Below are positions 52,920 to 62,285 of a stretch of DNA of 64,000 nt, in pieces. Origin of the DNA: Exiguobacterium aurantiacum DSM 6208 (GTDB taxonomy: Bacteria; Bacillota; Bacilli; Exiguobacteriales; Exiguobacteriaceae); the NCBI RefSeq assembly GCF_000702585.1, contig NZ_JNIQ01000001.1:1679001-1743000 (forward strand), read 5' to 3'. The position numbers and the translations under genes are program-made. The notes below the pieces were generated by a model. That model did no database searches. It had not been told where the DNA came from and saw only the letters and a program-made list of their open reading frames with translations. The first letter of the stretch is position 1, and every line of letters starts with the position of its first letter.

Positions 52920-54103
52920 TGGAATGGATTCAATGGAGCAGTCGTCTGCTCCTCGTCGCGTTCATTTTATACGCCGTCGCGACCGTGTTGTTCACGATCG
53001 CGGTCAGCGGGATGCGCAAAGACCGAAACGTCAACCGCGTCCCGTACGGCAAGATCGCGTTCATCCTGGCTGTGATCGGCTTTATCGCCCAGACAGGCTA
53101 CTTTATTATGCGCTGGGCCGGTGTCGGCTATGCCCCGGTATCGAACTTGTATGAATACACGACGTTCTTCGGCATGATGATAGTGCTCGGTTTCCTCGTC
53201 GTGTACGGGATTTACAAAAATGACGTGCTCGGATTGTTCGCCATGCCGGTGGCGTTGCTCGTCATCGCGTTCGCTTCGATGTTCTCGAGCGACGTCGCAC
53301 CGCTCATCCCGGCCTTGAACAGTGTCTGGTTGAAGATCCACGTCACGACGGCCGCGCTCGGTCAAGGCATTCTCGCCATCAGCTTCGCGTCAGGACTCAT
53401 CTTCCTCTTAAACGAGACGTCGATGCGTGAGCGTTCGAAATCACGGACGTGGCTTGAAGTGACGATGTTCGTGCTCGTCTGTACGCTCGGCTTCATCCTC
53501 GTGTCGATGCTGTTCAAAGGCATCGGTGCTGGCGGTGTCGTCGAGTTCACGAATGACCGTGGTGGACAGGAGACGTATGAGTACTTCATGCCGATCTTGT
53601 TCGTGCCGGAAGGAGCTCAACTCGTATCGGGTGCGAGCGGATTGTCGCTTGAACTCCCGAATCTCATCAACACGTTGAAGCTGAACACGCTCCTCTGGTC
53701 GGTCATCGCGGGACTCGTCTTGTACGTGTTGCTCCGCTTCGTCATCTTGCGGAAACGGATCGCTGAGTCGCTCCAACCGCTCGCGAAAAAAGTAAGCCTT
53801 GATCTCGCCGATGAGATCAGCTATCGCTCGGTCGCGATCGGTCTTCCGGTGTTCATCCTCGGTGGTCTCATCTTCGCGATGATTTGGGCGCAAATCGCCT
53901 GGAACCGATTCTGGGGCTGGGACCCGAAAGAAGTGTGGGCGCTCATCACGATGCTCATCTATATTTATTACCTCCATATGCGGATCCAACGCGGCTGGAC
54001 GGGGACGAAAGCGGCGTGGCTTTGCGTCGGCGGCTTTGCCGTCATCATGTTCAACCTCGTGTTCGTCAACCTCGTCATCGCGGGACTGCATTCGTACGCA
54101 TAA
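52919..54103 (+). CDS. resC: Cytochrome c biogenesis protein ResC (CcsA)
   Basis: 394 residues with about eight membrane segments and the tryptophan-rich haem-handling motif WNRFWGWDPKEVWALI near the C-terminus; external histidines in LHMR and KIHVTTAA regions are candidate haem ligands. Partner of ResB. GAGGGGA lies about 6 bases before ATG 52919. Confidence 0.94.
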   Translation: MEWIQWSSRLLLVAFILYAVATVLFTIAVSGMRKDRNVNRVPYGKIAFILAVIGFIAQTGYFIMRWAGVGYAPVSNLYEYTTFFGMMIVLGFLVVYGIYKNDVLGLFAMPVALLVIAFASMFSSDVAPLIPALNSVWLKIHVTTAALGQGILAISFASGLIFLLNETSMRERSKSRTWLEVTMFVLVCTLGFILVSMLFKGIGAGGVVEFTNDRGGQETYEYFMPILFVPEGAQLVSGASGLSLELPNLINTLKLNTLLWSVIAGLVLYVLLRFVILRKRIAESLQPLAKKVSLDLADEISYRSVAIGLPVFILGGLIFAMIWAQIAWNRFWGWDPKEVWALITMLIYIYYLHMRIQRGWTGTKAAWLCVGGFAVIMFNLVFVNLVIAGLHSYA

Positions 54104-54104
54104 T

Positions 54105-54134
54105 GAAAGAAGTCACTTCGGTGGCTTCTTTTTT
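54105..54134 (+). terminator. Terminator between resC and resD
   Basis: GAAAGAAGTCAC-ttcg-GTGGCTTCTTTTTTC; separates the cytochrome genes from the regulators. Confidence 0.85.
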
Positions 54135-54156
54135 CGTAAGGGCATACAACTCATCG

Positions 54157-54186
54157 TTGTGAAGCCAAATAATAGAGTGGTATAGT
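54157..54186 (+). promoter_or_regulatory. Sigma-A promoter for resDE
   Basis: TTGTGA, 18-base spacer, TATAGT, immediately downstream of the resC terminator. Confidence 0.6.
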
Positions 54187-54196
54187 TATGAAAGAG

Positions 54197-54228
54197 AGCG
54201 AAATGTTCACAATTGTGCAACATTCGCT
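54197..54228. promoter_or_regulatory. Imperfect palindrome in the resDE leader
   Basis: 32 bases: left arm AGCGAAATGTT-CACAA, right arm TTGTG-CAACATTCGCT, complementary apart from single-base bulges, with the perfect core CACAATTGTG. It begins close to the predicted transcription start, so it could be an operator or a leader stem-loop. The core half-sites resemble Rex/Fnr-type TTGTGA and TCACAA words in inverted order; no regulator is assigned. Confidence 0.55.
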
Positions 54229-54263
54229 ACATCTTGCAATGGTTCTCTAGGAGGTTTTAGTGG

Positions 54264-54980
54264 ATGGCTGATAAAACAAGAATTCTAGTGGTCGACGACG
54301 AGGAAAGAATCCGTCGACTGTTAAAGATGTATCTCGAACGTGAACAGTACATCATTGATGAAGCGACGAACGGGGAAGAAGCGTTGCGCTACGCACTCGA
54401 TGGGGACTACGATGTCATCTTGCTCGATTTGATGATGCCGAAGATGGACGGGATCGAAGTATGTACCGAGCTCCGGAAATCGAAAGCGACACCGGTCATC
54501 ATGTTGACGGCGAAAGGCGAAGAAATAGACCGGGTTCAAGGGTTCGAGGTCGGCGCGGATGATTATATCGTCAAGCCGTTCAGTCCGCGTGAAGTCGTGT
54601 TGCGCGTCAAAGCACTCCTCCGACGCTCAGGGACGACGAAATTTATGCGCACATCTGAAAAGTCGAAAGACTTGATCGTGTTCCCGCATTTGACGATTGA
54701 TAACGATGCGCACCGTGTCACCGTCGACGGAGAAGAGATCGCACTCACGCCAAAAGAGTATGAGTTGTTGTTCTTCCTCGCCAAACAAGTCGATAAAGTG
54801 TTTTCACGCGAGCAACTTTTAAAAGAAGTGTGGAACTATGAATTCTTTGGAGACCTTCGGACGGTCGATACGCACGTGAAGCGCCTTCGCGAGAAGTTGA
54901 ACCGCGTCTCGCCAGATGCGGCCCAAATGATCACGACGGTATGGGGCGTCGGCTACAAGTTCGAAGTCGTCAGTGAGTGA
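54264..54980 (+). CDS. resD: Redox response regulator ResD
   Basis: 238 residues. Receiver domain with D11/D12 acidic pocket and phosphoacceptor D55 (ILLDLMMP), then a C-terminal OmpR-type winged helix (EYELLFFLAKQ, VDTHVKRLREKL, TVWGVGYKF). In B. subtilis ResD activates respiratory and anaerobic genes. AGGAGG precedes ATG by 11 bases. The stop shares one base with the resE start. Confidence 0.93.
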   Translation: MADKTRILVVDDEERIRRLLKMYLEREQYIIDEATNGEEALRYALDGDYDVILLDLMMPKMDGIEVCTELRKSKATPVIMLTAKGEEIDRVQGFEVGADDYIVKPFSPREVVLRVKALLRRSGTTKFMRTSEKSKDLIVFPHLTIDNDAHRVTVDGEEIALTPKEYELLFFLAKQVDKVFSREQLLKEVWNYEFFGDLRTVDTHVKRLREKLNRVSPDAAQMITTVWGVGYKFEVVSE

Positions 54981-56683
54981 TGGTTCGCCGCAATAGCATC
55001 GTCACGAAACTATGGCTGACGATTCTTGTTCTCGTCAGCCTCGTCTTGTTCATCGTTTCCGTCCTTATGCTCGAGTTTTTCAACTCGTTCCATATCGACC
55101 AGGAGCGGGGACACTTGGCCAAGCTCGGTGGACAAGTCCAGTCCGTCCTGCTTCAAGAAGGGGATGCGTCTCGGACGGTCGACCAAATCATCGAGGTGTA
55201 CGGCGCAAACTATATATTAGAGAACGGTTCCGTCCGCTCCAACTTCGGAACGGAAGTCGACGGATTGATGACGGAGCTTGGACGCCAAGCGTGGGAGCCA
55301 TATCAGTCGGTCGGTGAGACCGCGATCGGGAACTTCTCTTCATTCGACGACCAAGCCGCCTTGGCGTATCGGACGACGTTCACACTCGAGACGGGCGAGT
55401 ACACGCTCTACTTGATTGAGCCGCTCGATGCGATCTCAAGTGCGAACGAGGGCGCTCGGACGATCATCTTTTGGACGGTCGCCTCGGCGATCATTGCGAC
55501 GACCGTGTTCGCTTTCTTCTTGTCGACCCGTATCACGGCACCTCTCCGCGAGATGCGTGATGCCGTCAACAAGACGGCCGAAGGTCAATTCGATTTGCGG
55601 CTCGAACAACGGACGCACGACGAAATCGGTCAACTAGCAGGTTCGTTCAATGCGATGAGCAGTCAACTCGCGACGTACGTCAACGCGCTCGATCGAGAGC
55701 GGCTCCAACTCGCCTCGATTTTACGCTCGATGGCGGACGGCGTCATCACGCTCGACCGCCACGCGAACGTCATCTTGACGAACCCGCAGGCCGACCCGTT
55801 GTTCATCGACGGACAACCGCATGACGTCGTTTTGTCACTTTACAAAGACGTTGTCGATGGGGCGCCGGAGAAGACGATCGAAGTGAAACGGGATGAACAT
55901 TACTACACGTTGACCGTCACCCCGCTCCTCGGCGAGGAAGATTTCGAAGGGGCCGTCGTCGTCATTCGGGACACGACCGAGAGCCACCGCCTTGACAAGA
56001 TGCGGACCGACTTCGTGGCGAACGTCAGTCATGAATTACGGACGCCGCTCGTGACGCTGCAAGGTTACTCGGAGGCGATCATCGACGGGATGACCGAGAG
56101 CGACGACGCGACGAAAGAGTTCGCATCGATCATCTATGACGAGTCGCTCCGGTTGGCGCGTCTTGTCAACGATTTGCTCGACTTGGCCCGGATCGAGTCC
56201 GGCAAAGAGACGATGCAGTTCACGGAGCTCGACTTCGGTGAATTTTTACCACGCGTCATGCGCAAGTTCAAACAGATGGCAAACGAAAAAGGAATCGTGC
56301 TCGAAACGACCGCACCGAACCGATTCATCGAGGCGGACGGCGATCGCCTCGAGCAAGTGTTCACGAACTTGATCGGAAACGCCATCGCCCATACGGACAG
56401 CGGTACGATCCGACTCGACGCCGTCGCAGAACCGGAAGAAGTCGTGATTCGACTGACCGACACGGGCAGTGGTATTCCGAAAGAAGACTTGCCGTTCGTG
56501 TTCGAACGATTCTACAAAGCTGACAAGGCACGTACGAGCGGCGGCAAGACGGGGACGGGGATCGGACTCGCCATCGTCAAGAACGTCGTCGATGCCCATC
56601 ACGGGACGGTCGCCGTCTCGAGTGTGCTCGGCGAAGGGACGACGTTCACGATTCGCCTCCCGTACGTCCAACCAGACACATAA
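54980..56683 (+). CDS. resE: Sensor histidine kinase ResE
   Basis: 567 residues. Two membrane segments (about 11-33 and 160-181) enclosing an external sensor domain; HAMP about 183-235; PAS about 240-335; HisKA with phosphoacceptor H351 in NVSHELRTP; HATPase with NLIGNAIAHT, DTGSGI and GTGIGLAIV. Signals redox state to ResD. ATG 54980 overlaps the resD stop; GTG 54977 is the alternative. Confidence 0.93.
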   Translation: MVRRNSIVTKLWLTILVLVSLVLFIVSVLMLEFFNSFHIDQERGHLAKLGGQVQSVLLQEGDASRTVDQIIEVYGANYILENGSVRSNFGTEVDGLMTELGRQAWEPYQSVGETAIGNFSSFDDQAALAYRTTFTLETGEYTLYLIEPLDAISSANEGARTIIFWTVASAIIATTVFAFFLSTRITAPLREMRDAVNKTAEGQFDLRLEQRTHDEIGQLAGSFNAMSSQLATYVNALDRERLQLASILRSMADGVITLDRHANVILTNPQADPLFIDGQPHDVVLSLYKDVVDGAPEKTIEVKRDEHYYTLTVTPLLGEEDFEGAVVVIRDTTESHRLDKMRTDFVANVSHELRTPLVTLQGYSEAIIDGMTESDDATKEFASIIYDESLRLARLVNDLLDLARIESGKETMQFTELDFGEFLPRVMRKFKQMANEKGIVLETTAPNRFIEADGDRLEQVFTNLIGNAIAHTDSGTIRLDAVAEPEEVVIRLTDTGSGIPKEDLPFVFERFYKADKARTSGGKTGTGIGLAIVKNVVDAHHGTVAVSSVLGEGTTFTIRLPYVQPDT

Positions 56684-56687
56684 CGCC

Positions 56688-56718
56688 AATGGTGACTCCT
56701 ATGGGTCACCATTTGTGC
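56688..56718 (+). terminator. Hairpin after resE
   Basis: AATGGTGAC / GTCACCATT with eight-base loop but no real T-run, so a weak terminator or spacer hairpin. Confidence 0.4.
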
Positions 56719-56736
56719 CATACAGGAGGAATGACC

Positions 56737-57288
56737 ATGAGACTGTACACACGTGGAGGAGACCAAGGAGAGACGTCGCTCATCGGCGGACGTGTCTCCA
56801 AAGTTCATCCTCAAATCGAGGCGATGGGATTGCTTGATGAATTGAACAGTCACATCGGACTCGCCTTGGCCCATCAGACCGACGAGACGCTCCGGACACA
56901 ACTGACGAAAATTCAACACGACTTGTTCGACCTCGGTTCAGAGCTCATGCATCAGAACGAACCACCAAAACAAGTCGACCTGGTCATTGTCACCGAGCTC
57001 GAGACATGGATTGATGAACTCGAGCCGAACTGCCCGCCGTTGCGGCGTTTCATCTTGCCGGGAGGGAGTGTCGCCGCGGCGAGCTTGCATGTGGCCCGTA
57101 CCGTTTGCCGCCGTGTCGAACGTGAACTCGTCGAAATCGAGGCCGCCACTCGTCAGCTGCCTTACTTCAACCGGTTGAGCGATTATTTGTTCACCGCGGC
57201 CCGTTACGCCAACGTCAAAGCCGGCGTACCTGACCAAGAATATGCCCGCGGCGCGGATGTGTTCAAACAGAAAAAGAAAAAGGAGTAG
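56737..57288 (+). CDS. pduO: Cob(I)alamin adenosyltransferase, PduO type
   Basis: 183 residues. MRLYTRGGDQGETSLIGG nucleotide motif at the N-terminus, FILPGGSVAAASLHVARTVCRRVER and LSDYLFTAARYAN, the PduO/YvqK core. Makes adenosylcobalamin from ATP and cob(I)alamin. ATG 56737 follows AGGAGG at 7 bases. Its presence implies B12 use by the cell, which fits the probable cobalamin ECF transporter at 15120-17622. Confidence 0.93.
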   Translation: MRLYTRGGDQGETSLIGGRVSKVHPQIEAMGLLDELNSHIGLALAHQTDETLRTQLTKIQHDLFDLGSELMHQNEPPKQVDLVIVTELETWIDELEPNCPPLRRFILPGGSVAAASLHVARTVCRRVERELVEIEAATRQLPYFNRLSDYLFTAARYANVKAGVPDQEYARGADVFKQKKKKE

Positions 57289-57296
57289 ATCACGAT

Positions 57297-58535
57297 ATGA
57301 AAGGCATCGAACAGTTCCGCGAAAAGCTTCACTATTCGGTCTACCCGACCGACAAGTTCAAGACGACGACGTGTCTCGTCTCATTCTCGGCCCCGTTGTC
57401 GACAGAGACGATCGCTGATCGTGCGCTCTTGCCATATATCATGGAGAAATCGACGGAAGCTTATCCGTCCATTGAGTTGTTTCACACACCGCTAGAAGAA
57501 CTGTACGACGCGGCGTTGTACGCCGGAGCGTCCAAAGTCGGAAAAGAACATGTCATCCAGTTTCAGCTCGAAGTCGTCAGTGACGGCCTTGTCGGTGAAC
57601 CGGTGTTGTCACGTGCAATCAAATTGCTAGAGGAAGTCTTGCTTCGACCGAATGCGTATGATGGAGCGTTTCAACCGCTGATTGTCGAGCAAGAGTTGCG
57701 GTTGCAGCGGCAACGCATCGAATCGGTCTATGACGACAAGATGCGCTTCGCCCAACAACGGCTTCAAGAGTTGCTCGGCGGCGAGCTCGCCATTCCATCA
57801 CTCGGTACGCTCGACCAATTGGACGCGGTGACCCCGCGCTCCTTGTATGCCGCGTACGAGTCGATGATTCGACATGATCGCATCGACGTATACGTCGTCG
57901 GTGACGTCGACCGTGCTCAGGTGACCGAGGCGTTCGCACCGCTTGAGACACTCGGTGAGCCGTTCGAACGAGCCTATCCAGAACCGGTGGCACGCGAGTT
58001 CCAACGGCTCGAGGAAGAGCAGGCGATCAATCAGAGCAAACTTCATCTCGCCTATGCGGTCGATGTCGACCCGAAAAGCGAAGATGCGGTCCGGATGCAA
58101 GTGTTCAATGGTTTATTTGGCGGTTTTCCGCACTCGAAGCTGTTCATGAACGTCCGTGAGAAAGAGAGTCTGGCCTACTACGCCGCGTCTCAATATAGCT
58201 CACTCAGCCGGATGTTATTCGTCTACGCCGGGATCGACGCCTCGAATCAAGCGAAAACCGAACAGATCATCGACGCCCAGCTCGCTGATTTGAAAGCGGG
58301 TCGTTTCGATGACATGACACTTGAACAGACGAAAGAGATGTTATACCATCAACGCCGCCAGCTCGGCGACAACCCGCGTCAACTGATCGCTTGGATGAGC
58401 GGCTCGGACATCCGTCCGTTCTCACTCGAAGAAGAGATGACGATCATTGAACGGACGACGCGTGATGATGTCGCGGCATTGGCGAACCGTCTCGAATTGA
58501 CGGCCGTTTATTGTTTAAAGGGGGGGACGGCATGA
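57297..58535 (+). CDS. ymfF: EF-P 5-aminopentanol modification-associated protein, M16-like (inactive)
   Basis: 412 residues. M16 peptidase fold but no HxxEH zinc motif near the N-terminus, so probably the non-catalytic partner of YmfH. Retains RQRIESVYDDKMRFAQQR and FGGFPHSKLFMNVREKESLAYYA from the C-terminal M16 half. In B. subtilis the ymf genes are linked to 5-aminopentanol modification of elongation factor P. Overlaps ymfH by ATGA. Confidence 0.9.
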   Translation: MKGIEQFREKLHYSVYPTDKFKTTTCLVSFSAPLSTETIADRALLPYIMEKSTEAYPSIELFHTPLEELYDAALYAGASKVGKEHVIQFQLEVVSDGLVGEPVLSRAIKLLEEVLLRPNAYDGAFQPLIVEQELRLQRQRIESVYDDKMRFAQQRLQELLGGELAIPSLGTLDQLDAVTPRSLYAAYESMIRHDRIDVYVVGDVDRAQVTEAFAPLETLGEPFERAYPEPVAREFQRLEEEQAINQSKLHLAYAVDVDPKSEDAVRMQVFNGLFGGFPHSKLFMNVREKESLAYYAASQYSSLSRMLFVYAGIDASNQAKTEQIIDAQLADLKAGRFDDMTLEQTKEMLYHQRRQLGDNPRQLIAWMSGSDIRPFSLEEEMTIIERTTRDDVAALANRLELTAVYCLKGGTA

Positions 58536-59791
58536 AGATAGACTTTCCATACGTCGGTGAAACGTTACACCACACCGTGCTAGAGAACGGATTGACGATC
58601 TATTTATTGAAGAAAACCGGATATGAGAAGACGTACGCCACGTTCACGACGAAATACGGTTCGATTGACCGTCGCTTCAAGACGGAAGACTGGGTCGAGG
58701 TACCGGACGGGATCGCGCACTTCCTAGAACATAAGATGTTCGAGAAGGAAGATGGTGACGTCTTCCAAAAGTTCGGTCAACTCGGTGCGTCGGCGAACGC
58801 GTTCACATCGTTCACCCGGACGGCTTATTTGTTCGGGGCGACGTCGAACGTCGAGGCGAACTTGACGACGTTGCTCGATTTCGTCCAGACGCCCTACTTC
58901 ACCGAGGCGTCGGTCGAGAAAGAAAAAGGCATCATCGGTCAAGAGATTCAAATGTATCAAGACAATCCCGGGTGGCGTCTTTATTTCGGGTTGATCGAGG
59001 CGATGTACGCCGAACACCCGGTGAAGATTGATATCGCCGGCACGATCGAATCGATCGGTCACATTACGACCGACGACTTGTACGCCTGTCACCGTGCGTT
59101 TTACCACCCGAGCAACATGGTCCTCTTCGTCGTCGGGAACATCGACCCGGATGCCGTACTCGAACAAGTGAAGGCGAACCAAGCCGCGAAGACGTTCGAA
59201 GCACCGGTGCTTCAAGCGCGTGAACGAGTCGAAGAGCCGACGAGCGTCAAGTCGACACAACGGATCATCGAGATGGACGTCTCGGTGCCGAAAGTGATGA
59301 TCGGCTACAAAGACATTCCCCGCGCCGGAGCGGACGGAATGAAGCAAGAACTCGCCGTCGAGCTGCTCATGCACGCCTTGTTCGACACGACGGCCCCACT
59401 GTACGCGGAACTTTACGCCGAGGGCTTGATTGACGACGCGTTCTCGTTCGATTACACGTCGGAAGAGACGTTCGCGTTTGCCGTCTTGTCGATGGAGACG
59501 CCACACGTCGATTCGTTCGTCTCGCGGATGACGACCGCACTTGAGCGCCCGCTCGTCCTTGACGAGACGACGCTTGAACGCAAGAAGCGCATGATGAAAG
59601 GTCAGTTCTTGAAAGCACTCAACTCACCGGAATTCATCGCCAATCAATTTTCTCGATACGCGCTGAACGGCGGCAACATGTTCGAGCTGCCTGAGTTGCT
59701 CGATGCGATTACCCTTGATGACTTGTATGCTGCGTACGACCGGTTGTTCCAAGCGGACAGACGGACCGTCTGTATCGTCAAAAAACCGTGA
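58532..59791 (+). CDS. ymfH: EF-P 5-aminopentanol modification-associated protein, M16 zinc peptidase
   Basis: 419 residues. Active M16 motif HFLEH (H63, E66, H67) in PDGIAHFLEHKMF, distal Glu in GIIGQEIQMYQDNP, and FTRTAYLF. Likely forms a dimer with YmfF, and may process a peptide or the modification machinery; target unproven. ATG 58532 follows AAAGGGGGG; a longer frame from 58511 is rejected. Confidence 0.92.
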   Translation: MKIDFPYVGETLHHTVLENGLTIYLLKKTGYEKTYATFTTKYGSIDRRFKTEDWVEVPDGIAHFLEHKMFEKEDGDVFQKFGQLGASANAFTSFTRTAYLFGATSNVEANLTTLLDFVQTPYFTEASVEKEKGIIGQEIQMYQDNPGWRLYFGLIEAMYAEHPVKIDIAGTIESIGHITTDDLYACHRAFYHPSNMVLFVVGNIDPDAVLEQVKANQAAKTFEAPVLQARERVEEPTSVKSTQRIIEMDVSVPKVMIGYKDIPRAGADGMKQELAVELLMHALFDTTAPLYAELYAEGLIDDAFSFDYTSEETFAFAVLSMETPHVDSFVSRMTTALERPLVLDETTLERKKRMMKGQFLKALNSPEFIANQFSRYALNGGNMFELPELLDAITLDDLYAAYDRLFQADRRTVCIVKKP

Positions 59792-60483
59792 AGACGCTCA
59801 TCACCGGGGCGAGCGGTGCGATTGGACAAGCGGTCGCAAAATCGTTTCGCGATGACACGCTCATCTTACAGGCGAACCGAAATGGCGCCGCGCTCGAGTC
59901 GTTCGTGAAAGCGGAACGTCTCGATGCCCGTGTCGACACGTGCGACCTTGAGGACGAAGATGCTGTCGAAACGTGGATGACGTCAATCGACCGTCTCGAC
60001 CGTCTCGTCTACGTCGCAGGGAACCACGTCCACGGCCTCGTCGTCGACCAACCGATTCACGATCTCGACCGCCTATACCGTGTCCACGTCCGTGCACTCG
60101 CACGCCTCGTTCAACGAGCTGTCGAAGCGAAACCGTATGATCGCCCGCTCGACATCGTCGTCGTCTCGAGCGTATGGGGCGAGGTCGGGGCCGCTGGAGA
60201 AGTGTTTTACTCGACGGTGAAAGCGGCGCAGCTCGGCTTCGTCAAGTCGTTCGCCCGCGAGGCCGGTCCGTTTCGGGTGCGCATCAACGCCGTCACCCCG
60301 GGCTGGATAGATACGCCGATGAATGATACGGTAGAAGAGACGAAAGACGAGGCCGTCGAGGAGATCCCGCTCGGCCGGCTCGGTCATGTCGACGAAGTGG
60401 CGAAGACGATCCGGTTTCTCTGTTCGGAAGATGCCTCCTATATGACCGGTGCCGTCCTTCGCATCGACGGAGGTTGGCAGTGA
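59788..60483 (+). CDS. ymfI: EF-P 5-aminopentanone reductase (SDR)
   Basis: 231 residues. SDR with TGASGAIGQA, AGNH, serine in VVSSVWGEVGA, and YSTVK (YxxxK) and a closing DGGW. YmfI reduces the 5-aminopentanone group on EF-P to 5-aminopentanol. GTG 59788 overlaps the ymfH stop by four bases; no strong binding site of its own, hence coupled translation. Confidence 0.9.
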   Translation: MKTLITGASGAIGQAVAKSFRDDTLILQANRNGAALESFVKAERLDARVDTCDLEDEDAVETWMTSIDRLDRLVYVAGNHVHGLVVDQPIHDLDRLYRVHVRALARLVQRAVEAKPYDRPLDIVVVSSVWGEVGAAGEVFYSTVKAAQLGFVKSFAREAGPFRVRINAVTPGWIDTPMNDTVEETKDEAVEEIPLGRLGHVDEVAKTIRFLCSEDASYMTGAVLRIDGGWQ

Positions 60484-60510
60484 CGACTTCGTGAAACAGA
60501 AAACGAGTTC

Positions 60511-60539
60511 TTTTCAATTCTTCTAAAATAATTTAGAAT
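60511..60539 (+). promoter_or_regulatory. Possible promoter for ymfK
   Basis: TTTTCA, 17-base spacer, TAGAAT in the 95-base gap after ymfI. Confidence 0.45.
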
Positions 60540-60578
60540 GAACAAGGTAGCGAACGTGCGTCGGAAAGGGTGGATGGG

Positions 60579-61355
60579 ATGGATCATAAGTTCGAAGAAT
60601 GGTATCTCGAGTATGAACTTTGCCAAAATCGGCCCGGTATCCTCGGTGATATCGCTTCGCTGATGGGAATGCTCCAAATTTCAATCGTGACGATCAACGG
60701 TGTCGACTTGCAACGCCGTGGGATGCTCTTGAAAGCCCCTGCCGCCGACCACGTCCATCGGCTCGAACATATCCTTCGAAAAATGGAGGCAATTGCCGTC
60801 ATCAAGTTACGGCGACCGAAACTACGGGACCGCATCGCGATTCGGCATGGACGATATATCGAACACGACAACGACGATAAAAAGACGTTTCGGTTCGTAC
60901 GTGAAGATTTAGGTGTGCTCGTCGACTTCGTCGCCGAACTGATGAAAGAAGAGCGGCACTTGTTGATCGGCGTCCGCGGCAATCCTCGTGTCGGCAAGAC
61001 CGAATCGATTGTGGCCGCGAGCGTGTGTGCGAACAAACGATGGTTGTTCTTATCGTCGACGCTCATGAAGCAGACGGTACGGACGTCTTTATTCGAAGAA
61101 GAACGAGAAGGCGATCACGTCTACATAATCGACGGCGCCGTCTCGACACGGACGATGGATGAGCGGCACCGCCAACTGATTCGAGAAGTCATGCGTCTGC
61201 CGGCCGTCAAAGTGATTGAACATCCTGACCTATACGTCCGGAACACCGATTGCGTGTTCGAGGACTTTGACTATATTATCGAGCTGCGCAACAATCAAGA
61301 TGAAGTGATCATCATCCCGCAAGAGACGCATCGTGAAGCAGAATGGTTTGAATAA
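60579..61355 (+). CDS. ymfK: YmfK family protein (DUF3388)
   Basis: 258 residues. N-terminal ACT-like region (WYLEYELCQNRPGILGDIASLMGML) and a P-loop-like GVRGNPRVGKTESIVAAS with a later VYIIDGAVSTRTMDERH, as in the DUF3388 family. Function unknown; always near ymfI and ymfM in Bacillales. ATG 60579 follows AAAGGGTGG at 5 bases; GTG 60570 is too close to it. Confidence 0.87.
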   Translation: MDHKFEEWYLEYELCQNRPGILGDIASLMGMLQISIVTINGVDLQRRGMLLKAPAADHVHRLEHILRKMEAIAVIKLRRPKLRDRIAIRHGRYIEHDNDDKKTFRFVREDLGVLVDFVAELMKEERHLLIGVRGNPRVGKTESIVAASVCANKRWLFLSSTLMKQTVRTSLFEEEREGDHVYIIDGAVSTRTMDERHRQLIREVMRLPAVKVIEHPDLYVRNTDCVFEDFDYIIELRNNQDEVIIIPQETHREAEWFE

Positions 61356-61382
61356 TTATTTGAATGGAAGGTGTGGACCCCT

Positions 61383-62255
61383 GTGACAGAACTAGGGACT
61401 TTTTTGAAACAAAGGCGTGAGGCGAGCGGTCTGACGCTCGACCAAATCCAGCAAACGACGAAGATTCAAAAGCGCTATATCATCGCGATCGAGGAAGGTG
61501 ATTATAAAAATCTCCCTGGTTCGTTCTACGCACGGGCGTTCATCAAGACGTACGCCGAGTCGCTCGGCCTAGACGTCGACGAGCTGTATGAGACGTACGC
61601 GAAAGATTTGCCGAAGATCGAGCCGCAACCGACCGTGCAGTTGTCACGGAAACAGACGTATTCGAAAGCGTCTGAGACGTCGAGTCGCGTGTCGAGGTGG
61701 GTACCGAAAGTCATGCTCGTCCTCGTCGCCTTCTTGCTCATGACGGCCGTCTGGTATGTCGTGAAGAACCTCAACTTCGGAGAACAAGACGCTTCGCCAG
61801 TCGAGCCGCCAAGTTCTGGCGTGACGATCAATCAGAACGAAGATGTCCCAGAAGAAGAACCCGTCGAAGAAGAACCGGTTGAAGAAGAACCGGTCGAGGA
61901 AGAACCACAAGAAGAGACCGGACCGATCGCGGTCACGGAAACGAACGGTGCCGATCTCGTGTATGAGATCGCGACAGCTGACAAGCTCACGACCGAGATT
62001 CACGTGAAGGATTCTCCGGCGACGTACGTCGGTGTCCGGGATACATCGCTCGAAGGACCGTTTCTCGCACCGGAATATCCTAACCAATCGAAACAAAACC
62101 CGATCGTCATCGAAGATGCAGAGACCGATACGCTCCGCATCCGCATCGGGTTGATCGGCGGCGTTGAGAAGATCGTCGTCAACGGGCGCGAACTCGAACT
62201 TGCCGATTCACCGGTCACACAAAATATTTTTGTAAAGAGAGTCGACGCTGAATAA
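61383..62255 (+). CDS. ymfM: RodZ/YmfM-like helix-turn-helix membrane protein
   Basis: 290 residues. HTH_25 domain at the N-terminus (LGTFLKQRREASGLTLDQIQQTTKI), linker, one membrane helix (about 108-126: VMLVLVAFLLMTAVWYVV), an acidic repeat region, then a DUF4115-type beta domain outside. RodZ proteins link MreB to the elongation machinery. GTG 61383 follows AAGGTGTGG; the GTG at 61371 lies inside that site. Confidence 0.88.
   Translation: MTELGTFLKQRREASGLTLDQIQQTTKIQKRYIIAIEEGDYKNLPGSFYARAFIKTYAESLGLDVDELYETYAKDLPKIEPQPTVQLSRKQTYSKASETSSRVSRWVPKVMLVLVAFLLMTAVWYVVKNLNFGEQDASPVEPPSSGVTINQNEDVPEEEPVEEEPVEEEPVEEEPQEETGPIAVTETNGADLVYEIATADKLTTEIHVKDSPATYVGVRDTSLEGPFLAPEYPNQSKQNPIVIEDAETDTLRIRIGLIGGVEKIVVNGRELELADSPVTQNIFVKRVDAE
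61851..61910 (+). repeat. Tandem 15-base coding repeat in ymfM
   Basis: Four units encoding Glu-Glu-Glu-Pro-Val (last unit Pro-Gln) with small codon changes between copies, giving an acidic spacer between membrane helix and outer domain. Confidence 0.8.
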
Positions 62256-62285
62256 GCCGACTCTCCTCAAGAGGAGGAGTTCTCG

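Noticed and set aside
58724-59506. 260-codon minus-strand open frame opposite ymfH
   Set aside because: Shadow frame rich in Arg/His/Val opposite a gene with intact M16 motifs.
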